Shown in pieces: positions 6,255-14,602 of a stretch of 32,647 bases of DNA. Both the position numbers and the translations under genes were made by a program. The first letter of the stretch is position 1; each line of letters opens with the position of its first letter. This DNA is from a virus. Below the pieces are notes generated by a model that saw only the letters and a program-made list of their open reading frames with translations, was not told where the DNA came from and searched no databases. Location of the stretch: positions 1-32,647 of the IMG/VR virus record IMGVR_UViG_3300044675_003132. One strand, given 5' to 3'.

Positions 6255-6425
6255 ATGCCAGGCTTATACGAAAACATCCACGCCAAGCGTGAGCGTATTG
6301 AAAAAGGTAGCAAGGAAAAGATGCGTAAGCCAGGCTCACCTGGTGCGCCCAGCGATCAGGACTTTAAGAACGCAGCCAAAACCCGCAAAGACAAAAGACC
6401 GATGCTCAGTTCCTATAAGGCATGA
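6255..6425 (+). CDS. small basic conserved phage protein, 56 aa
   Basis: The short ORF begins three bases after the previous stop and ends with an ATGA overlap into the next gene. The sequence begins MPGLYENIHAKRERI and continues with GSKEKMRKPGSPGAP, a pattern I recognise from many podovirus genomes, where it lies near the portal gene. It is highly basic (Lys/Arg-rich) and probably disordered, and could bind DNA or the inner head surface. No function has been established for this family as far as I know. Confidence 0.7.
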   Translation: MPGLYENIHAKRERIEKGSKEKMRKPGSPGAPSDQDFKNAAKTRKDKRPMLSSYKA

Positions 6426-6748
6426 GCAAATACAAGGATCCAGAGGGCGGTTTAACCGAGGCCGGAAGGCGCAAGTTCGAGAGATCGGGCGAGAGCAAGA
6501 ACCTGCAGCCTGGTGTTAAAGAGTCGAGCCCGTCAGGCGACAAGGCTAGGCGCAAGGGATCCTTTCTGACTCGGTTTTACACCAATCCAAGTGGGCCGCT
6601 GGTCGATAAAGATGGCGATCCAACCCGGTTAGCGCTTGCCGCTAATGCCTGGGGCGAGCCAGTGCCGCGCACTGCGGGTGCCGCAGCCAGGCTGGCCGCC
6701 AAGGGTCGCAACATGTTGGAAAAGTACAAGCTAAACAAGGAAGACTGA
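6422..6748 (+). CDS. DUF6321-like basic protein, 108 aa
   Basis: The start overlaps the previous stop (ATGA). The protein has the recognisable order GGLTEAGRRKF, then LQPGVKESSP, then ARRKGSFLTRF, then GPLVDKDGDPTRLALAANAWG. This is the pattern of the small phage family usually labelled DUF6321. It is rich in basic residues and sits directly in front of the portal, as in other phages. A structural, DNA-packaging or inner-head function is inferred from position only. The family name is recalled from pattern, not from a search. Confidence 0.65.
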   Translation: MSKYKDPEGGLTEAGRRKFERSGESKNLQPGVKESSPSGDKARRKGSFLTRFYTNPSGPLVDKDGDPTRLALAANAWGEPVPRTAGAAARLAAKGRNMLEKYKLNKED

Positions 6749-6749
6749 C

Positions 6750-8357
6750 ATGGAATACCAGAAACCGCTAGGCGGTATGCGACTCAAACCTGATGCGATC
6801 ATGAAGCGCCAGGAGCTTGCCCAGCGCAAGAAGGATGAATTCGAGCAACTCTACCAGGATGCCTACGAGTTTGCCCTGCCACAGCGCCAGCTCTATGGCG
6901 TTTGGGAGGGTGGCGTTACTGGATCCAAGAAAATGCAGCGGGTATTCGACTCGACGGCCATCAACTCGACCCAGCGTTTCGCTAACCGGCTGCAATCTGT
7001 TGTTTTCCCACCGCAGCGCAAGTGGGCAAGGCTGGAGCCAGGCCCGTCGATACCGTCTGACAAAAAGCAGCAGCTCCAGGCTGTGCTTGATGTGTACGCA
7101 GAACAGATGTTTGCCGTATTGAAGCAGTCAAACTTTGATATTGCTATCGGTGAGTTCCTGCTTGACCTGGCTGTCGGCACATCCTGCATGATGGTGCAGC
7201 CGGGTGACGATGTGTCGCCGATTAACTTTGTGCCTGTGCCACTGTTCCTGGTCAGCTACGAAGAGGGTGCAAACGGTCAGGTCGACAATGTGTACCGCCG
7301 CATGCGCATGAAGGGTGAGTCTATCCAGCGCCAGTGGCCAGACGCCAAGATACCTGACGATCTAAAGCGCCACATTGAGAACAAGCCCACAGATGATGTC
7401 GAGCTGCTAGAGGCTACCATCTTTGACCAAAAGCGCGGCGATTACTGCTATCACGTTATCTGGAAGCTAGGTAAATCAGAGCTGGTCTACCGCCGTCGCA
7501 AGAGCTCGCCGTTTGTCATCTCACGTTACATGAAGGTGGCCGGCGAGATATACGGTCGCGGCCCGCTGATGACTGCGCTGCCAGACATCAAGACGCTGAA
7601 CAAGGTCAAAGAGCTGCTGCTAAAGAACGCCAGCCTGGCTGTTGCCGGCGTCTACACAGCTGCAGACGATGGCGTGCTCAACCCGAACACGGTAAAGCTG
7701 GTGCCTGGTGCGATTATCCCGGTGGCTCGCAACGGTGGCCCGCAAGGCCCAGCGCTGCTGCCGCTGCCGCGCTCTGGTGATTTCAACGTCAGCCAGCTGG
7801 TAATCAACGATCTGTCTGCAAACATCAAGCGCATCCTGCTGGATGAGTCTTTGCCGCCTGACAATATGTCTGCCCGGTCGGCGACTGAGATTGTCGAGCG
7901 CATGAAAGAGCTGGCGCAGAACCTGGGCTCTGCCTTTGGCCGCCTGATCAACGAGACAATGATCCCGCTGGTGTCAAAGATCCTTGAGGTTATGGACGAG
8001 CGCGGGCTGATCGACATGCCGCTGCGGGTCAATGGCCTGGAGGCCAAGGTGGTGCCGGTGGCTCCCCTGGCGATGGCTCAGAATATGGAGGAAGTCAACG
8101 CGATCATCCAGTACACCCAGCTGATGCAATCGTTTGGCACCGACGGGGCGCTGGCCATTAAGACTGACGCCGTGGTTGACTACATTGGCGACAAGCTGGG
8201 CGTGCCATCTATCGTGCGCAACACGGCAGCGGAGCGAGCTGTACTGATGGAGACAATGCAACAACAACAGCAAGAGGCGGCAATGGCGCAGGCGATGGCT
8301 ATGCAAGCCCAAGCTGGAGCAGCGCCTGGAGCACCACCACCAGAGGAGATGATGTAA
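6750..8357 (+). CDS. portal protein, T7 gp8-like head-tail connector, 535 aa
   Basis: The portal forms the dodecameric ring at one capsid vertex through which DNA enters and leaves. The protein shows the T7 connector-family pattern: early YEFALPQRQ, then RVFDSTAINSTQRFANRLQSVVFP, a central GRGPLMTALPDIKTLNKVKE helix region, and LLDESLPPDNMSARSATEI before a long C-terminal helix. Length agrees with the family. The C-terminal tail is rich in Gln, Ala, Met and Pro (QQQQQEAAMAQAMAMQAQ), typical of the barrel end and tail. The ATG follows the previous stop by one base. The next gene overlaps the stop by one base. Confidence 0.93.
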   Translation: MEYQKPLGGMRLKPDAIMKRQELAQRKKDEFEQLYQDAYEFALPQRQLYGVWEGGVTGSKKMQRVFDSTAINSTQRFANRLQSVVFPPQRKWARLEPGPSIPSDKKQQLQAVLDVYAEQMFAVLKQSNFDIAIGEFLLDLAVGTSCMMVQPGDDVSPINFVPVPLFLVSYEEGANGQVDNVYRRMRMKGESIQRQWPDAKIPDDLKRHIENKPTDDVELLEATIFDQKRGDYCYHVIWKLGKSELVYRRRKSSPFVISRYMKVAGEIYGRGPLMTALPDIKTLNKVKELLLKNASLAVAGVYTAADDGVLNPNTVKLVPGAIIPVARNGGPQGPALLPLPRSGDFNVSQLVINDLSANIKRILLDESLPPDNMSARSATEIVERMKELAQNLGSAFGRLINETMIPLVSKILEVMDERGLIDMPLRVNGLEAKVVPVAPLAMAQNMEEVNAIIQYTQLMQSFGTDGALAIKTDAVVDYIGDKLGVPSIVRNTAAERAVLMETMQQQQQEAAMAQAMAMQAQAGAAPGAPPPEEMM

Positions 8358-8698
8358 TGGATGACGCAATGGAGTATGGCAAGAGGCCGGATGAGTCAGA
8401 GAAAGGCATGGGTTACTTTGGCGAGATCAAGCGCCCTGACGGTAACGTCATGACCGAAATATCTATCGGCGTCGGACTTGACGGAAAAGAAACTTTAATC
8501 CCATTGATTGTGCCAACGCTGACTAAATCAGAGCTTAATTATCTGATGAAGAATAATCCCGAAGCTGAAGACTTCATGGATAAATTGCCAAAATCAATTA
8601 TTGATAAGGCTGTAGAGCACGCCTCTATGCGCATGAAGCAAAAGAAATCCCCATTCGCTGACGACGACGACGACATTGTGTCGATGCCTGACCGATGA
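8357..8698 (+). CDS. hypothetical virion-region protein, 113 aa
   Basis: Start overlaps the portal stop (TAATG). The central region reads GYFGEIKRPDGNVMTEISIG, then a segment with LIPLIVPTLTKSEL, and KAVEHASMRMKQKKSPFADD near the C-terminus. I recognise this as a small domain repeatedly found in phage genomes next to portal genes or fused to larger virion proteins. Its function is not known. The AspAsp-rich C-terminus is disordered. A capsid or connector accessory role is inferred from its location. Confidence 0.65.
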   Translation: MDDAMEYGKRPDESEKGMGYFGEIKRPDGNVMTEISIGVGLDGKETLIPLIVPTLTKSELNYLMKNNPEAEDFMDKLPKSIIDKAVEHASMRMKQKKSPFADDDDDIVSMPDR

Positions 8699-8952
8699 GC
8701 TGGGACGAACTAGAGGCGATTACGACTGATATCCGCCCAGTCGAGCAGCAGCGCGAGGATATGGCGCGGCTGTGCCTGCGTGTGTTTACCTCAGAAGATG
8801 GCCAGAAGCTACTGAAGTGGCTGCGGCTTATGTATGTGGAAGTGCCTGTCGCCGTGCCAGGTACAGACCCCTCTCACGCTTTCTTTGCCGAAGGGCAGCG
8901 GACTGTCGTGCGGGATATTGAAGCACGGATTCAACAAGCGAGGAACCTATGA
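8695..8952 (+). CDS. Bbp19-like structural protein, 85 aa
   Basis: The gene is coupled to both neighbours by ATGA overlaps. The sequence shows LRVFTSEDGQKLLKWLRLMYVE, a variable loop and AFFAEGQRTVVRDIEARI. This is the pattern of the Bbp19 family, first named in Bordetella phage BPP-1 and present between portal and scaffold genes in related podoviruses. It is small, helical and without a membrane segment. The biochemical role is not established. Its fixed position suggests a function in head assembly. Confidence 0.7.
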   Translation: MSWDELEAITTDIRPVEQQREDMARLCLRVFTSEDGQKLLKWLRLMYVEVPVAVPGTDPSHAFFAEGQRTVVRDIEARIQQARNL

Positions 8953-9734
8953 CCGATACGGCAACTGCCGAGCCCGGTGAAAATACCGGCCTACTCGACA
9001 GCGTTACAGTCGAAGACTCAAGCAAGCCCGAAGATAACAGCCAGGCTGTCAGCATTGACCACAGACAGCGCGACGCATCAGCGCCAGCATCAAGCAACCC
9101 AGCAGAGAGGCCAGAGTATTGGCCAGAAAACTTCTGGGACAAAGACACCAACGAGCCAGACCTAGAGGGCATTGCCAAATCCTGGCGCGATCTACGCGGC
9201 AAGATCAGCAAGGGCGCTCACAATGCCCCGGCAAACGGCAAGTATGATCTGTCTGCGTTTGGCGACCAGGCTGAAAACAACCCTATAGCCGAAACCCTGT
9301 CCAGCTGGGCGAAGGACAATGGACTGTCCCAGGCACAGTTTGACGATCTGTCTAGCCAGCTGCAAAGCCAGGCGCAGGAGATGATGGCCGGCGAGGTTAT
9401 CGACCCAGCTGTCGAGATGAAGCAGCTAGGCCCGAACGCCAACGCGGTGGTCAATGGCATGGTTGACTGGGCTCGCGGCCTGGTCAACAAGGGCGTCTGG
9501 TCTAAGGATGACTTTGACGAGTTTAAGATCATGGGCGGCACAGCCCGAGGGCTGACTGCGCTGATGAAAATCCGTGAGTCATATGAAGGCCGGGTGCCAA
9601 TCGAGTCGATGCCAATGGAAGGCGCGCCATCCAAGGACGAGCTCTACGCGATGGTGGGCGATCCTAAGTATCAATCAGACCCTGCCTACCGGCAGAAGGT
9701 CGAGCGAATGTTTCGGACTTACATCCCGGAATAA
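8949..9734 (+). CDS. capsid scaffold (assembly) protein, 261 aa
   Basis: It lies between portal and major capsid protein, the standard scaffold position. The N-terminal 60 residues are acidic and disordered. They are followed by RPEYWPENFWDKDTNEPDLEG, the typical opening of T7 gp9-type and related assembly proteins, and then by helical segments (IAETLSSWAKDNGLSQAQFD). The C-terminus (DPAYRQKVERMFRTYIPE) is a charged helix, which in scaffolds usually contacts the capsid protein. The scaffold would direct procapsid formation and then leave. A terminator follows within six bases of the stop. Confidence 0.88.
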   Translation: MTDTATAEPGENTGLLDSVTVEDSSKPEDNSQAVSIDHRQRDASAPASSNPAERPEYWPENFWDKDTNEPDLEGIAKSWRDLRGKISKGAHNAPANGKYDLSAFGDQAENNPIAETLSSWAKDNGLSQAQFDDLSSQLQSQAQEMMAGEVIDPAVEMKQLGPNANAVVNGMVDWARGLVNKGVWSKDDFDEFKIMGGTARGLTALMKIRESYEGRVPIESMPMEGAPSKDELYAMVGDPKYQSDPAYRQKVERMFRTYIPE

Positions 9735-9739
9735 TCAAG

Positions 9740-9763
9740 AACCCGGCAAGCGCCGGGTTTTTC
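9740..9763 (+). terminator. rho-independent terminator after the scaffold gene
   Basis: AACCCGGC (9740-9747) pairs perfectly with GCCGGGTT (9752-9759) around an AAGC loop, followed by a T tract with TTTTTC. It is a clear intrinsic terminator between scaffold and capsid genes. Confidence 0.85.
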
Positions 9764-9791
9764 TTGCCTTTTTCTTAAATGTCAATACAAT
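9764..9791 (+). promoter_or_regulatory. candidate sigma70-type promoter for the capsid gene
   Basis: TTGCCT (9764-9769) and TACAAT (9786-9791) are spaced by 16 bases, immediately after the terminator. The pair would start transcription about 135 bases before the capsid ATG, giving a long untranslated leader. The -10 element matches consensus at five of six positions and the -35 at four. Confidence 0.5.
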
Positions 9792-9933
9792 ACCGACAAG
9801 GCCCACCGGGTAACCGACCCTGACTTGTAGTGAGATGCTACCGATTGGCTGCCGTAAACAGCAAGCACAGGCCCGCATCAGCGGCTAACCGACGCGCAAA
9901 ACCACTGACTAATCAACTGAATGAGGTACGCAA
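9792..9933 (+). other. long 5' leader of the major capsid gene
   Basis: About 140 bases without a gene separate the candidate promoter from the capsid start. It contains two copies of TAACCGAC (9811-9818 and 9886-9893) and several GC-rich segments able to form hairpins. It ends in a GAGG ribosome site (near 9922-9925). Its role could be mRNA stabilisation for high capsid output, but that is inference. Confidence 0.4.
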
Positions 9934-10788
9934 ATGGCTATTTCTTTATCTAATGCCTTTGTCACGCTATTCGATGCTGAAGTCAAACAGGCTTACCAGG
10001 GCAAGGCTATGCTGGTGGGTGCTGTGCGTCAGCGTCGTGGTGTCGAAGGATCTACTGTACGTTTCCCGAAAGTCGGTCGCGGTGTGGCTACTGCCCGCGT
10101 GACGCAGACTGATGTCACACCAATGAATGTTGGTTTCTCCAACGTAACCTGCACGCTGCAGGACTGGAACGCCGCTGAGTACAGCGACATTTTCAGCCAG
10201 CAGAAAGTAAACTTTGACGAGCGCTCTGAGCTTGTGCAAGTTGTCGGTAACGCAATTGGCCGCCGCCAGGATCAGCTGATCCTCGACGCGCTGAACGCTG
10301 CTACCAGCACCGGCACCGTGGCAAACTCAATTGGTGGCTCAAACACCAATATGAATATCGCCAAGCTGCGCGAAGCTGCAAAGATCCTGAATACCAAGAA
10401 CGTGCCGTCGGATGGCCGCAACATTATCATCCACGCAAACTCGCTGGCATCTATGCTCGAGCAGACCTCGGTCACCTCCTCGGACTTCAATAGCGTTAAG
10501 GCGCTGGTGCAGGGCGAAATCAACCAGTTCCTGGGTTTCACTTTCCACGTTATTGGTGACCGCACTGAAGGTGGCCTGCCAATCGACGGCTCCTCGGATC
10601 GCACTCTGTTCGCTTTCCACAAGGACGCCATCGGCTACGCTGAAGGTATCGCTCCACGCACTGAGATCAACTACGTTCCAGAGAAGACATCTTTCCTGGT
10701 CAACGCTTTGTTCAGCGCTGGTGCAATCGCCATCGATTCCGAAGGTATTGTTAAAATTACTGCACGCGATACTGCGGCTGCAGCATAA
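9934..10788 (+). CDS. major capsid protein, 284 aa
   Basis: It forms the icosahedral shell. The protein has the composition and order of an HK97-fold phage capsid: an N-terminal helix (LSNAFVTLFDAEVKQAYQG), then STVRFPKVGRGVA and a DVTPMNVGFSNVTCTLQDW segment, and a central domain with RRQDQLILDALNAA and NIAKLREAAKILN. The C-terminal part is ALFSAGAIAIDSEGIVKI. This matches the capsid family seen in environmental podoviruses and in relatives of Bordetella BPP-1. It follows the scaffold gene, has its own upstream terminator and promoter signal, and is followed after ten bases by a probable decoration protein. Some capsids need a maturation protease, but none was seen here. Confidence 0.92.
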   Translation: MAISLSNAFVTLFDAEVKQAYQGKAMLVGAVRQRRGVEGSTVRFPKVGRGVATARVTQTDVTPMNVGFSNVTCTLQDWNAAEYSDIFSQQKVNFDERSELVQVVGNAIGRRQDQLILDALNAATSTGTVANSIGGSNTNMNIAKLREAAKILNTKNVPSDGRNIIIHANSLASMLEQTSVTSSDFNSVKALVQGEINQFLGFTFHVIGDRTEGGLPIDGSSDRTLFAFHKDAIGYAEGIAPRTEINYVPEKTSFLVNALFSAGAIAIDSEGIVKITARDTAAAA

Positions 10789-10798
10789 GGAGATACTC

Positions 10799-11077
10799 AT
10801 GGCTTACGATTCAGCAGGCTTCACGGCGTATAGTGCCTCCAAGCGAGGCAACGCTCCGTCGATGTACGGCTACAAAACAGCCGATGCTATCGCGGATGTC
10901 AACACCAGCGGCTACTTCAACGCGCTGGCCAACACGCTTGAGGTTGGTGACGTTGTTCACTGTGTGACTTCGACTGGCACGACCGCCGTCGTCACTCTGG
11001 TGTATGTCGTTTCCAACGCATCGGGTGTTGTGGATGTGACCGACGGCACCACGCTGTCGAACGCTGACGGCGACTAA
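10799..11077 (+). CDS. probable capsid decoration or head-associated protein, 92 aa
   Basis: The ATG at 10799 follows an AAGGAGA ribosome site with ideal spacing, so a much longer upstream extension in the same frame is a chance opening inside the capsid gene. The protein begins MAYDSAGFTAYSASKRG and contains YKTADAIADVNTSGYFNA and VLEVGD-like strands (LEVGDVVHCVT), ending in a beta-rich section. I recognise this as a small protein regularly found right after the capsid gene in podoviruses. It is thought to decorate or stabilise the head. Function by position, not by motif. Confidence 0.75.
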   Translation: MAYDSAGFTAYSASKRGNAPSMYGYKTADAIADVNTSGYFNALANTLEVGDVVHCVTSTGTTAVVTLVYVVSNASGVVDVTDGTTLSNADGD

Positions 11078-11098
11078 CCCGTTGTTCCAGTAGTGTCG

Positions 11099-11131
11099 GG
11101 GGCTGGTTCCTTTTCAGGGATCGGCCCCTTC
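11099..11131 (+). terminator. hairpin after the head genes, candidate terminator or attenuator
   Basis: GGGGCTGGTTCC (11099-11110) can pair along all 12 positions with GGGATCGGCCCC (11117-11128), counting several G-T pairs, around a TTTTCA loop. The following tract is only TTCTC, so termination may be partial. That would reduce expression of tail genes relative to capsid. Confidence 0.6.
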
Positions 11132-11150
11132 TCACATTAAGAGGTTGCAA

Positions 11151-11765
11151 ATGGCAGCAGGTGATACCGGAGTTTCGATCTGTTCCGATGCGTTGATCCT
11201 ATTGGGCGCAAAGGCCATATCGTCATTTAATGATGGCACCGACGAAAGCTCGGCCTGTGATCGCCTGTACCCTGACATCAGAGACTCCACGCTGATGAGC
11301 TATCCCTGGTCATTCTCGATGAAGAAGACCCAGCTGGCGCGGCTGATTACAACGCCCAACAGTTTCTGGAAGTATGAGTATCAGCTGCCGGGTGATCGCC
11401 TGGGTAGCCCGCATGCTGTGCGTGATACGCCATCGGTTGGTGGTCGCATTAGTACAGATTGGGAAATTCAAGGCGATAAGCTGCTGACAAACCTAGAGCT
11501 GGTTTATATTGATTATCAGTTCCAGACGCCAGAGTTTGCGATGCCGCAATACTTTGTGCAGCTGCTGAAGTACATGGTTGCCTGGCACATTGCCGAGCCG
11601 ATTACAGAGCAGGCAGACAAGACATCACGCTGGCGCGCCATTGCCGTGGGTGAGCCCGGCGAGAATGGGCGCGGTGGTTACTTTCGCCAGGCATCTGTCA
11701 TTGATGGCAAGAACCAGCCGGTTCGAGTTATTGAGGACTACACACTCTTGGCGGTGAGGGGCTGA
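11151..11765 (+). CDS. tail tubular protein A, T7 gp11-like adaptor, 204 aa
   Basis: It connects the portal to the tail nozzle. The sequence starts with SICSDALILLGAKAISSFND and continues with LYPDIRDSTLMSYPWSFSMKKTQLARL, the standard opening of the gp11 family. It has DKLLTNLELVYIDYQF and PQYFVQLLKYMVAWHIA in the middle. Length agrees with the family (about 195-210). ATG 11151 is chosen because AAGAGG (11139-11144) lies at normal distance, whereas a TTG at 11145 touches the ribosome site. The stop overlaps the start of tail tubular protein B by one base (TGATG). Confidence 0.92.
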   Translation: MAAGDTGVSICSDALILLGAKAISSFNDGTDESSACDRLYPDIRDSTLMSYPWSFSMKKTQLARLITTPNSFWKYEYQLPGDRLGSPHAVRDTPSVGGRISTDWEIQGDKLLTNLELVYIDYQFQTPEFAMPQYFVQLLKYMVAWHIAEPITEQADKTSRWRAIAVGEPGENGRGGYFRQASVIDGKNQPVRVIEDYTLLAVRG

Positions 11766-13975
11766 TGCGCTTTGTCGATTTTCAGACTAACTTTTCCACT
11801 GGCGAGCTAGATCCGCTGCTGCGTGCGCGGGTTGATCTGCCGCAGTACGACAACGCCCTGGCTAAAGCGACCAACGTCCTGATCCAGCCGCAGGGCGGTC
11901 TGCGCCGTCGCCCAGGCACAAAGCATATTCTGGAACTGCCCAACAGCAGCACGCCCAGCGCAGGCAATGGCGTTCGGCTGGTGCCGTTTCAGTTCTCGGT
12001 TGATGATAGTTACATGCTGTGTTTTACGCACAATCGCATGTACATCATCAAGAACGGTGTAGTACAAACAAATATTAACGGATCTGGCAACAACTACCTG
12101 ACCACCACAATCGGCTCCAGCATTGTCGATGATATGTGCTGGACGCAGAGTGCTGACACGTTGATTGCTGTGCATCCCGATCTGCAGCCTGTTCGCATCC
12201 AGCGCACTAGCGACACGGCCTGGACGGCAGCCACGATCACGTTTGATAGCATCCCAAAGTATGCTTACAACATTGAATTTCACACAAACATTGGCTCAAC
12301 GCTAACCCCGTCGGCTGTTTCCGGCAACATAACGCTAACAGCCTCTACCACGCACCATGACTCTGGCACCCTGCAAGCAGGCACCAGCACGACGGTAACG
12401 CTGAAATCTACGGCAAGCGCCACTGACGACATTTACAACGGCATGTACGTCAACATTACTGGCGGCACAGGCTCTGGCCAAACGCGGCTGATTGAGGACT
12501 ACAACGGCACCACCAAGGTGGCCACGGTCGGTGAGGCTTTCACGGTCACACCAGACGGCACAAGCATTTACACCACGACCACGTTTTCAGCTCTGTCTGT
12601 CAACCAGTACATTAACGCACAACCGCAAGGCCGGGCAAGGATCGTCAGGTACGTTTCAGCTACCGCGGTTGAAGCGATTATGGAGTACCCATTTTTTAGC
12701 ACCACTGTAATTGATGCTGGCCGCTGGGAACTTGAGCACAACTATGAAGATGTATGGTCTGCAGGTAGAGGCTGGCCGAGGTCGGTAAGTTTCCACGAAG
12801 GCCGGCTTTACTTTGGTGGCAGCAAGTCACGGCCATCAACTATTTGGGGCAGCAAGATTGGTTTGTTTTTTGAGTTTGTCCCAAGTGAATCATTGGATGA
12901 CGATGCGGTGGAAGCCACGCTGGACACCAACGAGCTCAACGTAATCACCGACATTATCAGCTCGCGTGACTTTCAAGTGTTTACGACTGGCGGCGAGTTT
13001 GTTGTGCCGCAGCAGGGAACCGAGCCGATCACGCCGCTGACATTTACTTTCAAGAATGTCAGCCGCAACGGCATCAAGCCTGGCACCCGCGTGCAATCCG
13101 TGGAGTCTGGCTCTGTGTTTATCCAGCGCCAGGGCAAGTCGCTCAATGAGTTTGTGTTTACGGATGTGCAGCAAACCTATGTGACGCAGCGTATTTCACT
13201 GCTGTCTGGCCACCTGCTCAAAGGCCCGCAGCGGATCGCTCTGCGTCGTGCGTCGAGCACCGAGGAGGCCGATCTGCTGATGATGACCAACACGGAAGAT
13301 GGCAGCATTGCTGTGTTTTCTATGTTGCGCAGCCAGCAGATAACTTCGCCGTCAGAGTTTTTGACGGATGGCCGTTTTATTGATGTGGGCGTGGATGTGG
13401 TTGATATTTATTGCGTCACCCGACGAGTATTTAATGGCGTTACCAGGTACTTTATAGAACTGTTCGGATTTGACTATTTCACCGACTGTGCTTTTGTTGG
13501 TGGCGCGGCTGCCGGCGCATCTGGTCTACCGCATATTGGAAAGTCGCTTAACGTGATTACTGATGGCGCACCGCAGACTAATGAGACTGTTAGCGCTGGT
13601 GGGGCGGTGACGTTTGACCGGGCGTCTACGACTGCCTATGAGGTTGGTTTGCCTATTACGGTGTATATCAAAACCATGCCTGTAGAGATCAAGCTGCAGA
13701 CTGGCAGTCGAATATCTTTTAAAAAGCGCATTGTGGAAATTGCTGCAGTGCTGCAAAACACGCAAAACTTAATAATCAACAACCAGCCGGTGGCGTTTAG
13801 ATTACTGGACAACCCGCTGCTGGACGACCCGGTTCCGACATTCACTGGCATCAAGCGCATCAATGGCGTGCTGGGCTACAGCCGAGAGCAGGCTATTGAG
13901 GTATCGCAAAACCTGCCGCTGAAGATGAATTTGCTCGGCTTGGATTACCGCGTCGCAGTTAACTCGGGGACATAA
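11765..13975 (+). CDS. tail tubular protein B, T7 gp12-like nozzle, 736 aa
   Basis: It forms the tail nozzle. Family features are clear: FQTNFSTGELDPLLRARVDLPQY at the N-terminus, NVLIQPQGGLRRRPGTKHI, and RVQSVESGSVFIQRQGKSLNEF. Central beta-rich parts include SLDDDAVEATLDTNELNVI. Residues about 200-260 form an inserted beta domain rich in Thr and Gly (GTLQAGTSTTVTLKSTA, then MYVNITGGTGSGQTRLIEDY) of the kind inserted into nozzle proteins of environmental phages. Length is near the T7 value of about 790. The next gene starts three bases after the stop. Confidence 0.92.
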   Translation: MRFVDFQTNFSTGELDPLLRARVDLPQYDNALAKATNVLIQPQGGLRRRPGTKHILELPNSSTPSAGNGVRLVPFQFSVDDSYMLCFTHNRMYIIKNGVVQTNINGSGNNYLTTTIGSSIVDDMCWTQSADTLIAVHPDLQPVRIQRTSDTAWTAATITFDSIPKYAYNIEFHTNIGSTLTPSAVSGNITLTASTTHHDSGTLQAGTSTTVTLKSTASATDDIYNGMYVNITGGTGSGQTRLIEDYNGTTKVATVGEAFTVTPDGTSIYTTTTFSALSVNQYINAQPQGRARIVRYVSATAVEAIMEYPFFSTTVIDAGRWELEHNYEDVWSAGRGWPRSVSFHEGRLYFGGSKSRPSTIWGSKIGLFFEFVPSESLDDDAVEATLDTNELNVITDIISSRDFQVFTTGGEFVVPQQGTEPITPLTFTFKNVSRNGIKPGTRVQSVESGSVFIQRQGKSLNEFVFTDVQQTYVTQRISLLSGHLLKGPQRIALRRASSTEEADLLMMTNTEDGSIAVFSMLRSQQITSPSEFLTDGRFIDVGVDVVDIYCVTRRVFNGVTRYFIELFGFDYFTDCAFVGGAAAGASGLPHIGKSLNVITDGAPQTNETVSAGGAVTFDRASTTAYEVGLPITVYIKTMPVEIKLQTGSRISFKKRIVEIAAVLQNTQNLIINNQPVAFRLLDNPLLDDPVPTFTGIKRINGVLGYSREQAIEVSQNLPLKMNLLGLDYRVAVNSGT

Positions 13976-13978
13976 GAC

Positions 13979-14593
13979 ATGGCTGAACCAACTGTTTTAG
14001 GAATGACTGGCGGCCAAACGCTGGCAGTAGCCGGCATGATTGGGGCATACGGCACAGCGCAGGCGCAGCAGGCTGCAGCCATCCAGCAGCAGACCAGCTA
14101 CATGCTGCAGGCCCGAGACAACCTGGCTGTGGCCGAGGTGCGGGCAGAGATGTCAGACCAGTACGCGCAGATCCAGGCTGGCCGGATAATTAAAAAGGCA
14201 GAGATTGAGGCGCAGAATTACAAGATCGCTGGCAACCAGCTGCTGAAGAATCTACGGGCGACAAACGCATCGGCGAGAGCCAGGGCGGCTGCGTCCGGTG
14301 TTTCTTTTGGTGAGGGCAGCGCTCTTGCTGTGCAAACTGAGAATGTGCGCAACGTGATGATGGATGTCGGTATTGCTGACTTAAATGCTCTGACGGCGCA
14401 GGTGCTTGGTTTTGAAGATGCGACTGCAATGATTCAATCGACCGGGTATCAGAATTTCTTGAACGTGTTTGCGGCGCAGCGCCAGGCTGGCCAGTTTGAG
14501 CAGGCCGGCAAGGCAGCGCGTCAGCAGGGTGGTTTGCTGGCCAACGCTACCCTGATAAAGGGCGCTACAGATTTCGCACAAACATTCGTATAA
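13979..14593 (+). CDS. internal virion protein, T7 gp14-like, 204 aa
   Basis: Gene order (directly after the nozzle) and sequence identify the first internal virion or ejection protein. The N-terminus is small and hydrophobic (VLGMTGGQTLAVAGMIGAYG). It is followed by a Gln/Ala-rich helix (AQQAAAIQQQTSYMLQARDN) and a GVSFGEGSALAVQTENVRN segment typical of this class. The C-terminus is helical. In T7, gp14 is ejected into the host outer membrane to begin the DNA translocation channel. The same role is inferred here. Confidence 0.78.
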   Translation: MAEPTVLGMTGGQTLAVAGMIGAYGTAQAQQAAAIQQQTSYMLQARDNLAVAEVRAEMSDQYAQIQAGRIIKKAEIEAQNYKIAGNQLLKNLRATNASARARAAASGVSFGEGSALAVQTENVRNVMMDVGIADLNALTAQVLGFEDATAMIQSTGYQNFLNVFAAQRQAGQFEQAGKAARQQGGLLANATLIKGATDFAQTFV

Positions 14594-14602
14594 GGCAACG
14601 AC

